Origin: Lepturacanthus savala
Taxonomy: Eukaryota; Chordata; Actinopteri; Scombriformes; Trichiuridae
NCBI GenBank assembly: GCA_030544235.1
Contig: CM060470.1
Span: 7,752,856 to 7,816,855 of the forward strand
Direction of reading: 5' to 3'
DNA: 64,000 bases
Below, piece by piece: positions 14,560 to 23,835 of the stretch. The number at the start of each line of letters is the position of its first letter. The first letter of the stretch is position 1. Under the pieces are notes generated by a model. That model was not told the DNA's origin and did no database searches. It saw only the letters and a list, made by a program, of their open reading frames with translations. The position numbers and the translations under genes were made by a program.

Positions 14560-17144
14560 CTATATAAGGGTATATATATATTATAATCAGATAAAGCAGG
14601 AATACAACAAAACAGTATTGCAAAAAAAAAGAGATGGGTATCATACTTGTCTATCTGCTCTTCAGCATCGCTTGCTTTAATTCCTGGCTGCATGGCATCT
14701 CCCTTTGCTGAAACACTTATGTCGCACTTGATATAACCTTTGACCCCAGTGCTGATGTCTCCAGGAATGGTCAGCATAGCCCATTTATTGATGAACTGGT
14801 GACCTAAGGGTGAAAGAAAGAGACCTTGGGCATAGATAATGGGCAGCTCCCAGTGGGCATTTTACTACAGTTTATGGCTATAAAAAAAGTTATAAAACAG
14901 CAAAAGGGTGATTTTCTTTTTTTCTAGGTAATAGATAAACTTGAGGAAGATGTGGGAAGGAGAGTGTCAGTTACCTGGTTGTTTGTAGACTGTCCACACA
15001 TCTATCTTAAAGGAGCCGACAAAGAAACTCCTCAGCATCTTTGAGTGTATCACCTGGAGGGAGAAAATCATCTTTAAACTGATAGCAAAAAATATCAAGA
15101 TCATGGAAGAAAAGCCATGAAATGCACATGCCCAAAGTCAAAAAAGACTTGGTCTTACATTTAAAGAGCAGCTCATCCTGTTCACATTACAGTCTACATT
15201 ATAAAATACCTATTACAAGCAAGCATGGAGGCTTTCTGAATGAGAACTGTCAGAAAGGTCACCCGACAGCCACCTTTACAACACTCATCGGCTGTTTTCA
15301 CTAACCGTCAGTTTGATGACTTTGTCGAAGAAGACCTCTTTGTGGGCAAAGAAGTCAAACACAAAATACTGATGGGAAAAAGAGAGAGGACGACAGTTAG
15401 AAAACATTGTTTGAGTCACGCTGATTGTTATGGCAAAAAGGATAAGCATTTGTTGTTGGTAGTATATTATTAGACACTGTTTGGAACGAGGCATGGTAGC
15501 TTGTAGTGATGGAAGAAGCATTCAGAAGTAAAAGTAGCAATGCACTTATATAAAAATATGAAAAAAAAGGATGAAATGCTGAAAAATATGAACAAGTATG
15601 AAAAAAAGTACTGCATAAAAAATCCTACCTAAGTATATATGTACTAGTAGCATTATTATATGTTATAACATTTTGTTGAATCATAACTAATTACTACCTC
15701 ATTGTAAAATGGAGCATTGGTTCCTTCTTTGACTGATGTCTGTTTTTTCTCATCACCGATCTCAATCACCACACTGGGGTCAATGTTTTCTCCCACCAGC
15801 TGTCTGGCCTCTGTGATGTTGATGGCGATCTATAATGAAAATAATATGCACAGATGAGAGAAACATGTGATTGGGATTGGGAGAAGAAGGCCTAAAAAGA
15901 TAAATAGTGTTCACATGTCTGCATTCCGCTATAGGCCTTAAATACACCGTATAGCTGCATGATGACATGTTGTTACCTGGAAGCTCTGTGGTTTCCCTTC
16001 AGCTGCCTGGATGCAAGTTTTTAGTATTGACCTGTGGAAATTTCAGAGTTTAGGTCATAGTCTCATTTTGAAGTTGATTAGAAAACATTCATACATAGAT
16101 CAGTGTGCCGTGTTAAACCTACTGTAAGCTCAGGTGGATAATTTACGAATAAAGGCACGCTTTCTAATGTCTTTCATTCTATTAGGCGTAGGCGGAGTGT
16201 AGCACCAAATTCTGGGCCCAGTACAATCTTAATGTCAGTGGGCCCCAATCAAAGCCTGTGAGCAAAAAAGCTATTTAAAATGACAAGCAATATGTGCTTT
16301 TAAGTTACTGTCAGATCAAATTATATTGATGAATTATTGCATTTGGCCTCTATTGAATCTGGGTTCATTGACATTAAATTTACCCCAGCCATTGTCTGTG
16401 GGTGTCATTCCTTCTCTACTTGGATCCTAGGTAGTCAGGTCCGCCCCCCCACTACCACGCCCATGGTTCCATGCATCATTTTAGGAAATTCTACAATGAA
16501 TTTGAATGTGTCTGGTGCATTCACATGAAGTGCTTCAGGAAATATGAGGAAATATGTGAACTAAAAACACATCTGGGCCCAGATGTTTTGCATAACAGTG
16601 TTATTGTTATGTGGTGCACAAAATGATCTCCTACCTCTTATTGTTTGGTATTATTCTGGTTCTGACTGCAGAACTTCCTGGTTGTTCCTCGTCATATTCT
16701 CCCTCGAGCAGGGGAGACGCTCCAGATGGCAGCTCAGTCTCACTGTCTTTATATGCACACACATACAGTACATATTATAATTGGTAGACTGTATATAAAC
16801 GGTGTGATTAATAGTGGTGGGCAGGACAACAGCAGCCTGACTTTAAATAATTAACAGGAGTCTTCATATTAATCCCATCTCATACATCTCGCTGAATGCA
16901 GAAACATGTCAAACCAAAGGGAAAAAAAGAACTCAGGATCAATAATAGCACCTCTACTAACACATTAGTTAAACAGGGATGATTACATCCTGTATCCATG
17001 TTGTCCTTAACAACCTAAATTACCTGTAAAAACTTGTGAGTGTATAGAGCCTCAGTTTAGTTATCAACATGTGACTGTTTGACAAGGGTTAGACTCCACC
17101 ACATTGATATGACAGGGATAATAACCCCATTGCACAACATAACC

Positions 17145-17222
<78 letters not shown>

Positions 17223-18492
17223 ATGTGTGTGTGTGTATTTATTTTCCAGGCCTTACCCACAGCTCCCTTGTTTGCCAGGACCAAACTGTCCGTGTTTGCT
17301 TTCTTCTTCTTCTTCTTCTTCTTCAGGCCAAATAGATTGCCCTTTCTGCTCACAGAAGGAGAAGAAGACTTTCAGTGGAGCAAGTCCTATTTTCAATCTC
17401 ATCTTCTACAAATTGCACTTATCTGTAAATAAGTTGCAGTATTAGGTATAAAGTACAGTGGCTTGCTTTCTTTTGCTATAGACAAGAATTTTGGCATTAG
17501 TTATTTCACATAAAATTAATAGACACAAACTTGATCTTGAACTTGACAATTCACAGCAAGAGCTGAACTTTGGGAGCCTTCAGCTACATCATCATGTAAC
17601 AGAGTTGTCATTTTCATAATTTTACAGTCAAAATAACAATAATAACAAAATACAAAATAATTCATATATTTTTTTATCAATTACATTGTCTTATACCAGT
17701 AATTTATTTCTGAAAAGAAAAGAAATACCAGAAAAATGAGAGTTAAAGACTGTTTACAGACAAACAGACAGACAGACAGTCGCTAGAGGGAAATACACAT
17801 GGTGACGTAGATCAGAAGACCTTCCTCTTCAGTTTCACATTTCTTAGCTGGAGGAGGATGGTCGGGAGTATAACTCAAGCTTTGGTTTAGGGAAATGGAC
17901 TTGGAAAAGTTGCAGAAGCCAGGTTGATACCAGGTTGATCACATCTTGCACTGATACATCAGACATTTTATAGGCATTCAACCAGACATTTTAATTGTTT
18001 GTCCCATAATGTCTCGCATTGGTCAATTTAACCTAAGCCAAGATGTTTTTCTAACCCCGATCCAAGTGAAAAACATTAAAATGATATGGTATGAAAATGG
18101 TGATATGATACAAGGTAGCTCTAAAAGTTAACATTTTTATTTTAACTCTGCTTTGTTATATCTTAGTTTTTCTGTGTTTAATATGGAATATCACATATTG
18201 TTAGAAGGTGCTGTGCAAATAAACATGACTTACTGTAACATAATATACTAGTTAAATAGATCTCTGTCTTTAAATTTGAAATATTACAATCTTTGCTCAT
18301 AATTTCCCACAACAAACATTTTATATTTCTGAATTGTGTCGTTTTTTTTAATAATTGTCCATACTCCTGTTTCCAAAGAGGAAAATATATGTCCTTGAGT
18401 CAAATCTTAAGCCATGAGACAAATTCATTGAAAATCCTCTGAATTAAGGTTGCTTACCGCCTGTGTATTTCAGGAGTGTCTCCGGGATCCAT
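25..18492 (-). CDS. fer1l6: Otoferlin-type ferlin, Fer1L6-like (C-terminus cut by window edge)
   Basis: About 45 coding exons total roughly 5.49 kb (about 1,830 codons), close to the length known for Fer1L6 up to its membrane anchor. Ferlins are tail-anchored multi-C2 proteins that act in calcium-dependent membrane fusion, trafficking and repair. Domain order seen: basic N-terminus, C2B, C2C, Gly/Ala linker, FerA helices, FerB, C2D, divergent C2, Pro-rich and Lys-rich linkers, C2E, C2F. There is no N-terminal C2A and no DysF domain, as in Fer1L6. The N-terminal LFGLKKKK and ANKGAV blocks, the block RSTKRKRRTIADESAE and IDWWSKYYAS also point to Fer1L6. Codon phase is continuous across the exons I checked. 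The transmembrane segment lies beyond position 1. Fer1L4, a close paralogue, cannot be fully excluded. The start is the ATG at 18492; an alternative start exon lies at 20081-20097. Confidence 0.82.
2125..3125 (+). mobile_element. Decayed Tc1/mariner-like transposon, 3' end truncated
   Basis: Lies inside a ferlin intron on the opposite strand. The left end carries ATTCAGTATAATAGCAGTGT. The same end appears inverted at the right end of a second copy near 32213-32240. Between about 2660 and 2860 a degraded transposase C-terminus is readable, with QQDSHPKYTSKP (the DxDPKHxS region) and WPTQSPNLNIIEYLW (the third catalytic acid region). The frame is broken upstream. The right terminal repeat is missing; the element stops within about 25 bp of the ferlin exon ending at 3149. 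Confidence 0.7.
3149..4091 (-). CDS. fer1l6: Ferlin C2E domain exons
   Basis: Exons 3951-4091, 3731-3858, 3450-3620 and 3149-3303. Blocks: GNFCLYKVEEDDAEDW, INRGIPPNGPVQVLIRVYIV, the calcium loop HPADPDGKADPYIVVRLGKK, NYIPKQLNPVFGRSFEMQ, the second loop YDYDMVGGDDLIGE, IDLENRFYSRHRATCGL, EGYNAWRD and NGLDGPHFRPGRI. All five expected loop aspartates appear present. The donor at 3148 lies only about 20-25 bp from a truncated Tc1-like element. Confidence 0.88.
4448..6449 (-). CDS. fer1l6: Ferlin Pro-rich and Lys-rich linker exons
   Basis: Exons 6295-6449, 6091-6213, 5978-6023, 5569-5613, 4866-4960 and 4448-4576. They encode a Pro/Ala-rich segment (APLPAPPSAPSPAPPV), a basic stretch RGRSTKRKRRTIADESAE, the hallmark IDWWSKYYASVEKQ, two very short exons (46 and 45 nt), the Lys-rich KKKPKGKGKPE, and YNKELEAEFGPFDEWVKTF with ELFRGKASEEDG. 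Otoferlin and Fer1L6 have the same order here. Phases join without a shift. Confidence 0.8.
6784..8916 (-). CDS. fer1l6: Ferlin C2D and following divergent C2 exons
   Basis: Exons 8792-8916, 8461-8595, 8195-8344, 7961-8068, 7735-7797, 7322-7420 and 6784-6994. C2D shows the loop GDNTGLSDPFARVTFLSH and the third-loop aspartates in EVYDDDALGKSEYLG, so its calcium-site residues look intact. The next module encodes IRPVLSTYRLEVLFWGLREL, LLSVDRPQVFIECAG, SNPNF, ELPENEHLHPPLSITVVDWR and AFGRSTLVG, the divergent C2 before the linker. The last exon ends in a Pro-rich tail (YTPPPALPPP). Confidence 0.85.
9022..10657 (-). CDS. fer1l6: Ferlin FerA helices and FerB domain
   Basis: Exons 10557-10657, 10044-10146, 9630-9749, 9372-9524 and 9022-9193, about residues 643-860. 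The first three encode charged helices, including SFIEAAEAKLKKEQKS, LDKKRLTMCKQEL and KLIQKLHFLVVE, which fit FerA. The fourth encodes the FerB signature PQHTVPDIFVWLLSSNKRVA. The fifth encodes PPGKRVPGLTVQAKLDVYLW and DNLPAGF. Its acceptor follows a long TG repeat with no ordinary polypyrimidine tract. Confidence 0.82.
9197..9292. repeat. CA/TG microsatellite abutting a ferlin acceptor
   Basis: About 43 CA units on the plus strand. On the ferlin transcript it is a TG array ending only a few bases before the splice acceptor at 9194. Confidence 0.95.
10928..11013. repeat. GT/CA microsatellite abutting a ferlin donor
   Basis: About 40 GT units on the plus strand, CA on the transcript, starting 5 nt inside the intron whose donor is at 11018. 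Confidence 0.95.
11019..13166 (-). CDS. fer1l6: Ferlin linker after C2C, with Gly/Ala-rich insert
   Basis: Exons 12926-13166, 12020-12128, 11566-11803 and 11019-11139, about residues 407-643. The first begins RVYIEVAVEILSGG and then carries a Lys-rich stretch and a low-complexity Gly/Ala run ending ADDDKGKT. The second encodes ESFLLFGALFEASMIDRK, a conserved ferlin block. The third is Ser/Pro-rich (TSPGTRRRKF, SPSSPLLPRD) and ends PPEKPIIVEGNR. The fourth encodes YMYLPLEKQKPCINV and NWEDRTYRLYNSNMLE. A long CA repeat (transcript sense) begins 5 nt inside the intron that follows. Confidence 0.8.
13317..14233 (-). CDS. fer1l6: Ferlin C2C domain exons
   Basis: Exons 14047-14233, 13776-13877, 13595-13685 and 13317-13434. 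They encode about residues 241-407: NLLVPDGIPAERPWARF, VKVYRAEGLPRSNSSIM, the calcium-loop-like NTALIDPYV, then STADPVWNEQIVFTEMFPPL, QVWDEGSMNDVAIG, FLPTFGPAWINLYGS and EGIGEGVSFRGRV. This is the standard C2C of otoferlin-type ferlins. Phases and splice sites agree throughout. Confidence 0.85.
14484..14575. repeat. TA microsatellite with inverted GGGTATA ends
   Basis: About 37 TA units bounded by GGGGTATA on one side and TATACCCTATATAAGGGTA on the other, so the whole tract can fold back on itself. It lies in a ferlin intron about 90 nt from a donor. Confidence 0.9.
14647..15829 (-). CDS. fer1l6: Ferlin C2B domain exons
   Basis: Exons 15698-15829, 15306-15368, 14975-15053 and 14647-14803. 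They encode the first C2 domain, about residues 98-240. Recognisable blocks are ITEARQLVGENIDP, the loop EIGDEKKQTSVKEGTN, PFYNEYFVFDF, KVIKLTVIHSK and GHQFINKWAMLTIPGD, followed by KGYIKCDISVSAKGD. These match the C2B of otoferlin and Fer1L6 closely. Acidic loop residues are partly retained. An AT dinucleotide array lies in the intron just downstream of the last of these exons. Confidence 0.85.
15977..18492 (-). CDS. fer1l6: Ferlin N-terminal exons (start, poly-Lys tract, acidic linker)
   Basis: Coding exons: 18458-18492 (starts MDPGDTPEIHR), 17257-17345, 16635-16746 and 15977-16031. Phases run 2, 1, 2, 0 and join cleanly to the C2B exon. The first ATG has A at -3 and G at +4, and its exon ends at GTAAGC. 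The second exon encodes KGNLFGL, then about eight lysines from AAG repeats, then ANTDSLVLANKGAV. This aligns with the start of human Fer1L6 as I remember it. The third exon is acidic (ETELPSG, EGEYDEEQPG). No C2A domain precedes C2B. The second exon's own acceptor is preceded by an in-frame stop, so an upstream start exon is required. Confidence 0.7.
17150..17237. repeat. TG/CA microsatellite near the ferlin exon 2 donor
   Basis: About 40 units, reading CA on the transcript. It begins about 20 nt after the donor at 17256. Confidence 0.95.
18130..18235 (+). repeat. L2-like LINE tail remnant
   Basis: The tail-like GAAGGTGCTGTGCAAATAAA resembles L2/Rex1 3' ends. It lies about 220 bp downstream (transcript sense) of the ferlin start exon, within the intron. 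Confidence 0.35.
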
Positions 18493-20080
18493 TTTGTTGC
18501 AGATCACAAGCCCAGAGAAGTTTACCTCTTCTACTACCAGGCACCAGGATGGTTAAAGTCCTTCAGGTTACATCTAAAAACCAACTTTCTCAACAGCTCA
18601 CGTCTAGTTGATGTCTGATGAGTCCCTTCCTTCTCATCATTGTTCCTCTTTTGACCAAAGCTGCTATAATCACCTTTTAAAGAATAATAGAAAATAGTCC
18701 TGGATAATTTCCACTACACTCTCCACACTGTCATCCTCATCCCAAAATAAATGAACTTGATCCCATCTTAGCCTTAAATATCTCTGTTGAACCTGACAGA
18801 CCAGCTGAGTTCCCTCCTTATTTTAAAGAAAATATCTTGATCCTATCTCACCCTGTGTTTAACTTGCTGTGGTTGCAGTGGTGTTGTGTTAGTTTGTGGT
18901 TTTTGTAAAAGGACCTGCCCTCCTCCAGCAATTTATTGCATGCATCACTGTTTTTGAAGGTAACTGTATGTTCTCATGGGCCTCCCTTCACCAGGACATT
19001 GTTACAAAGAGTATGTACATGGGTAGTGACAGCAGCATGTCAGCAGGACATCAATCCACTATCAGTGCCTACACATGATGTGTTCAGGCACAGTACTGTG
19101 TGTTGGTGACTTGTGTTTTGGCACATCACACAACATGATCACTATAGTTTTATAAAACAGAAGAATATAGACTATAAAGTATAGAACAAGAAGTGCAAAA
19201 ATTGCTTTGCGCTGTGTTAAATGCAGAAAAAAAAAAAAACAAGTGCTGAACTGGAACAGGCAGGTCGGTTCCTGATAACACCAATAATACATCAATGAGG
19301 AAAAGCTTATCAGGAACTATTTTATAACTCTGGAAAATGACTATGACGACAAATGTTTTTGTCTTTTGAAAAAAACAAACAAGGAAGTCAAAGGGCACGT
19401 GGGGTCTATCCAGCCAACCACACTTTTGTGAAACTATGTGACGTAGTCAGAGACAGTAGAATTGAAAAGTGTCAAGAATAAACTGATATTGGAGCAAGCA
19501 GTCATTTTCAGTCTGTCCTCATAGATCCGATGTTAAATTTACTACGAGACAACCAAACAACCTTTCAGCTGGAGTCCTGAGTCCCAGAGTCTTGCTATAC
19601 AAGACAATCACAGATCCTGATTAATTTTGTTCATGCAGATGCGCATGTAGTGTCATGACTCAAATTGGGTGATGTAGCCAGCCATCATCGATGATACTAA
19701 AAACTACCTTTTTTTGCATGTTGTAATAACTCAATTTTGCAATTTACACAATTTTACACATAATACAAAAACAAATAAATAGTTTTAAATGAAGATATCT
19801 CTCTGTCCTAGATGTTTCATTGTGGTTTAGCAAAAGGTAAGCCTTGTTCATTTGTATTTATTTTTTTGCCAGAGCCTCTTCATTCAGGATCCTCATTGTG
19901 CTGTCACATTTTTGTTTTTGTCTGTGATCATGTCTTACAGATCTGTATACATGGAACCGAAACTTTAAGTCCATGTGATTTGTATAATTACACCAGTATG
20001 AAAAAAGTGCCTGAACATGCGTGAACACAGACACATTCAGTTCAGGTTAGGAGTCATAATAGGGCAAAGCTGAGTCTTAC

Positions 20081-20097
20081 CTTCCTTTAAGATCCAT
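20081..20097 (-). other. Candidate alternative first coding exon of the ferlin
   Basis: On the minus strand an ATG at 20097 with G at -3 and G at +4 opens MDLKG and runs 17 nt to a strong donor (GGAAG, then GTAAGA). Its phase (2) equals that of the exon at 18458-18492, so it could splice directly to 17345 and keep the frame. It could equally be a noncoding exon or chance. Transcript data would decide. Confidence 0.35.
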
Positions 20098-21889
20098 TAC
20101 TGCAGTCAAAGGTCAGTGTCATTCATTAGTTCCTGCAGCTGGACACGCACCACTGCATCCTGTCTGGAAATGTTGGCTCAGAGAAAGTCAGTTATCCCAC
20201 TGAGAGTCATTAAGGCAAAGCGTAGAATAACAGCACGACAAAGTGATTGGTGGTTGAAGTATTTGCTCAGAGGATGAAGTTGTAAAGCTGTGGGAGTATG
20301 TGGCTGATATAAAGTCATGCCTGTACTGATTCATCCTTGATTGCATGACTTAATTACAATAAAAAAAAGTCTACAAAAAAGAAAAAAAAACACTTTGAAC
20401 ATTTTTTTCTTTGTTTTGCTGCATTTGATTTATTGTTTCAACTGATTTTGGAGCTTTGCTTTTATATTTGATTTGATACCAGTTGAAGCACCGTAAGCAC
20501 ACAGTGATGATTGTAGTATTAGTGGGAGGTTCAAAAAATAGTAGAAGTGGGAATCTGAAGACTGTTGTTAGAAATAATAGATAGTATTATTATTATTGTT
20601 AATATTGATTTGTGTTTAGTGGCAGGTGAAAACATCCAATGATTCTATGACACCAGTGAGATAAGAGTTACCTCCATTAGATGGTGTTAACAATTCATCA
20701 GTAGTTGTCTTTATGCCGGCTTTTAATCATGTGTGCATGTTTGTGTGCATGTGTGTGTGTGAGAGAGAGAGTGAGAGAGTGAGAGAGTGAGAAAGGGGCA
20801 GGTAATCATGTGACCAGGATGTTTGAAACTGGCATGAGTTAACAAATCCACCCCTGGTAAACACAGCAGTCGGTCAGACAGACTACCTGTCAGTCAGTTA
20901 GGACCAGGCGTCAGCTGTCGGCTTTACATGCTATCATATATTAGCTTGACCAAATTAACATTATAAAATATACTTTACTATACTGTAACTACAGACTTGT
21001 TTTAATAACATTTTTAATAACCATAACCCTCAAGCAGGTGGGCCACTAATGGAAGCACTGTGACCAACTATGTCTATTTAGATTCATGTCACTCAGATTA
21101 GACAAAGGCACTTGTAATATCTACTTTATTGTTTATGGAAATGTCTGATTTTTTGATACTTGCAGAAAGTTGTAGCCCTGAACCATATGTACAGTGTGCC
21201 ATCCACACTTTAGATTGTTGGCTTATTATTGATTTTTAACTGCACAGTAAAAATAGTGAAATGCCAGTATACAGCATGCAAAAATGTTATGTTAAGGGAA
21301 TGATGCAGTGTAAAGTTGCAATGCAGGTAGACGTGAACAAAACAAAACTGTGAATTTAGTGAGAAGCACTAGCCTGAGTGTTGATTTTAAATAAACATTC
21401 AAAAAATGTACTCTCAGCTGGCTATCAGCCTATCCTAGTTAAATTCATCCTGATCATTTGAGCTCACATTTCTCTTTAGCCTATGTATAATTGTAAAGCC
21501 TCATATGAAAACAAGCCAAAAATGAATTGTTTTTCACTGTAAACATAAGTGCATTTACAAAAATGGCATTGCTAGAACTATCTCATCCAGGAGCTTGAAG
21601 AAGGTGGTTTCTTCTGTGTATCAGGATCACCTTAAACACAGCAAGTAAGTCAGTAAAGTTTATTTGTATAGCAGATTTCACAGATACAAAATCACAAAAG
21701 TGCTTATTGCAATATTAAAATGGCAATGACAACATACAGCACAGGGCTGATGGATTAAAATTGTTGCAACAACAAACAAATGAGTACAAAGACTAATAAA
21801 CAAGAGCAAAAGTTAAGAAAACATAAGCGAATAACCCATTAAAAAAATATTCCGTTAGATTTTCCTTCAACACACAGCATGTGAATGAC

Positions 21890-22520
21890 CTGCTGATGGC
21901 AGATGACAAAGAATCCACTTCTCTTTTGATTCGCCTTGACTTGAAGGCTGCAATTGATCACACTGTCCTCCTGAAGCATCTTCACGCCATCATTGGACTG
22001 TCAAATTCTGCACTTCTCTGGTTTCAGCGTTGACAGAAAGTATGTGTGACTGGGAGGACGCAAGTCTAGATCGCCCCTGTCTGGAACACCTATGGTGTTC
22101 TGCAAGGATTGGTTCTTGGCCCCATGCTGTTTACCCTCTATACCCTCCTTAGACATGTCATCAGCAGACACGGGATGTCCTTTCATTGATATGACGATAC
22201 CCACCTGTACATCAAAAGTGCACCAAGCACCTCTGCAGTCACATCATGTTTCAATGCCTGTTTTAAGGAGATAAAAGTCCTGGATGAGCACACACTTCCT
22301 CTAGTTAAACAGCTGCAAAACTAAAGTTCCACCCTTTTATTAGGGATTAATTTCACCCTTGACAGCCAGAACATCCCCCATACCTTCTTGATCACTAATC
22401 CAGGTGTATGGCTGACCCTCAGCTGACATTTGATGACCATAAGACATATATGCAAAACCTCTTTCTTTCAATTTCAAAAACATCTCTTGACTCTTATCTC
22501 TCTGGACTACTAGAATGCTA
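21890..22520 (+). mobile_element. Decayed L2/CR1-type LINE reverse-transcriptase fragment
   Basis: Frames broken by stops and shifts still read LKAAIDHTVLLKHLHAIIGL, then GVLQGLVLGPMLFTLY. These match the conserved DLSAAFDTVDH and GVPQGSxLGPLLF blocks of L2/CR1 reverse transcriptases. Downstream pieces resemble the YADDTQLY to LTFDDH part. It is not functional. Confidence 0.65.
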
Positions 22521-22690
22521 GAATCAAGTCAAGTTTATTTGTACAAACAAAAAACACAAATCACAGATTCCCCTCAGGAGGCTTTATAGTCTGTACAGCA
22601 ATTCAACATCCATATACCCTCAAATCAAATCAAGAAAAAAACTCCCTAAAAATAACAAAAAAACCTTCAACAAGGAAAAAAGAAAAAGAA
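22510..22690 (+). repeat. Dispersed repeat containing a CAAGTTTATTTGTA core
   Basis: The core TCAAGTCAAGTTTATTTGTA is a common fish interspersed-repeat motif. A related copy with AGTTTATTTGTATAGCA is at 21655-21720. They flank the LINE fragment on either side. Confidence 0.4.
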
Positions 22691-23369
22691 TGGAAGAAAC
22701 CTAAGGAAGAGCAACAGAGGAGGAATTCCAGAATGGACAGACTTGAGATAGATGTGTGAACAGAATAGAATTCAAGCATTTGAGTGGACTAAGAACACTG
22801 CACCTTCAACATCTGCTGCATCAGGCTTGTGGAACAGCCTTCCTAACTATCTGAGACCAGCAGAGACCCAGTCTCATTGACTTCCACTATGCATGAAAAG
22901 TGCGGAACAAAATAAAGGCATTATAAGTACAATCTGAATTCCAAACTTAATTATTTTTCTAAATATGAGTGACCATATGATTCGTATTTAACCTAAGACA
23001 AGCAAATGAAGTATAAACAAAAATGAAATTTTGCTGAAAAAATTACCCGTTTAATGCTATTTCTACCCAAACTCATACAGTTAATTTTCCAAGCTCTTTT
23101 TTAACAGACACCTTATTGGTGCATGTGGAGGAGGTTGAAAGTGTTCACTTTTTTGTTCATACTTAAGCTGGTGGCTTACACTTGCTCTACTAACTTGTAA
23201 TTTACTCTGTCATTTCATTGTCTGGTTTTACAGGAGTCTCCACCTTGTTTTCTTCAGTCTTGAAAGCACAATCTCTTGTAAACATCTGAAAAAATGAAAT
23301 GGGAAAAAAATAAGTTATTCTGAAACAGGCCTTTTACTTTGTGGCAACAATGTTGCTAAATAACAAAAC

Positions 23370-23835
23370 TTAAAGGTAGAGTCCACAATTTTGGAGAAAG
23401 ATGGTTGATATTCGAATCAAACTCCAACAAACCCGCCCCTTAAAAGAGATCACACCACATGCTTCTACAATGGTGCAAACTCTTCCTGGATCCACCTAAC
23501 TGGATGAAGGCTTTCACTCACTGGGCTGCTCACAGAATTCAAAATGGAAGAGCTGTCATCTTGTTTGGTAATTTTCTGTTACACTGCAAAAATTAAATAA
23601 TAAGCCATGTCATCGCCGAATCTGTCTTTAGTTTAGATCGACAGTTGCCACTTTAAAAGCTTGGATATCAACTGGCTGTGAATCAATGAACATACATCAA
23701 CATGTATTGGGGCTGTGTATAAACACCAGATTTTTTCAGTTCACATACAGAATGGACAGCTTGTAGGCAGTGAGGCGATATTTGCTGAATTTGACAAAGC
23801 GAGTATTGGATTAGAATTGTGGACTATACCTTTAA
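23370..23835. mobile_element. Short MITE-like element with inverted ends and TTAA flanks
   Basis: The left end reads TTAAAGGTAGAGTCCACAATT. The right end is its near-exact inverse (AATTGTGGACTATACCTTTAA). The TTAA at each edge could be a target duplication. Length is about 466 bp. A 71-codon frame inside shows no recognisable transposase. Confidence 0.6.

Noticed and set aside
14369..14777. Tyr-Ile repeat frames
   Set aside because: Translation of the TA microsatellite; only the ferlin C2B exon at 14647-14803 is real coding sequence here.
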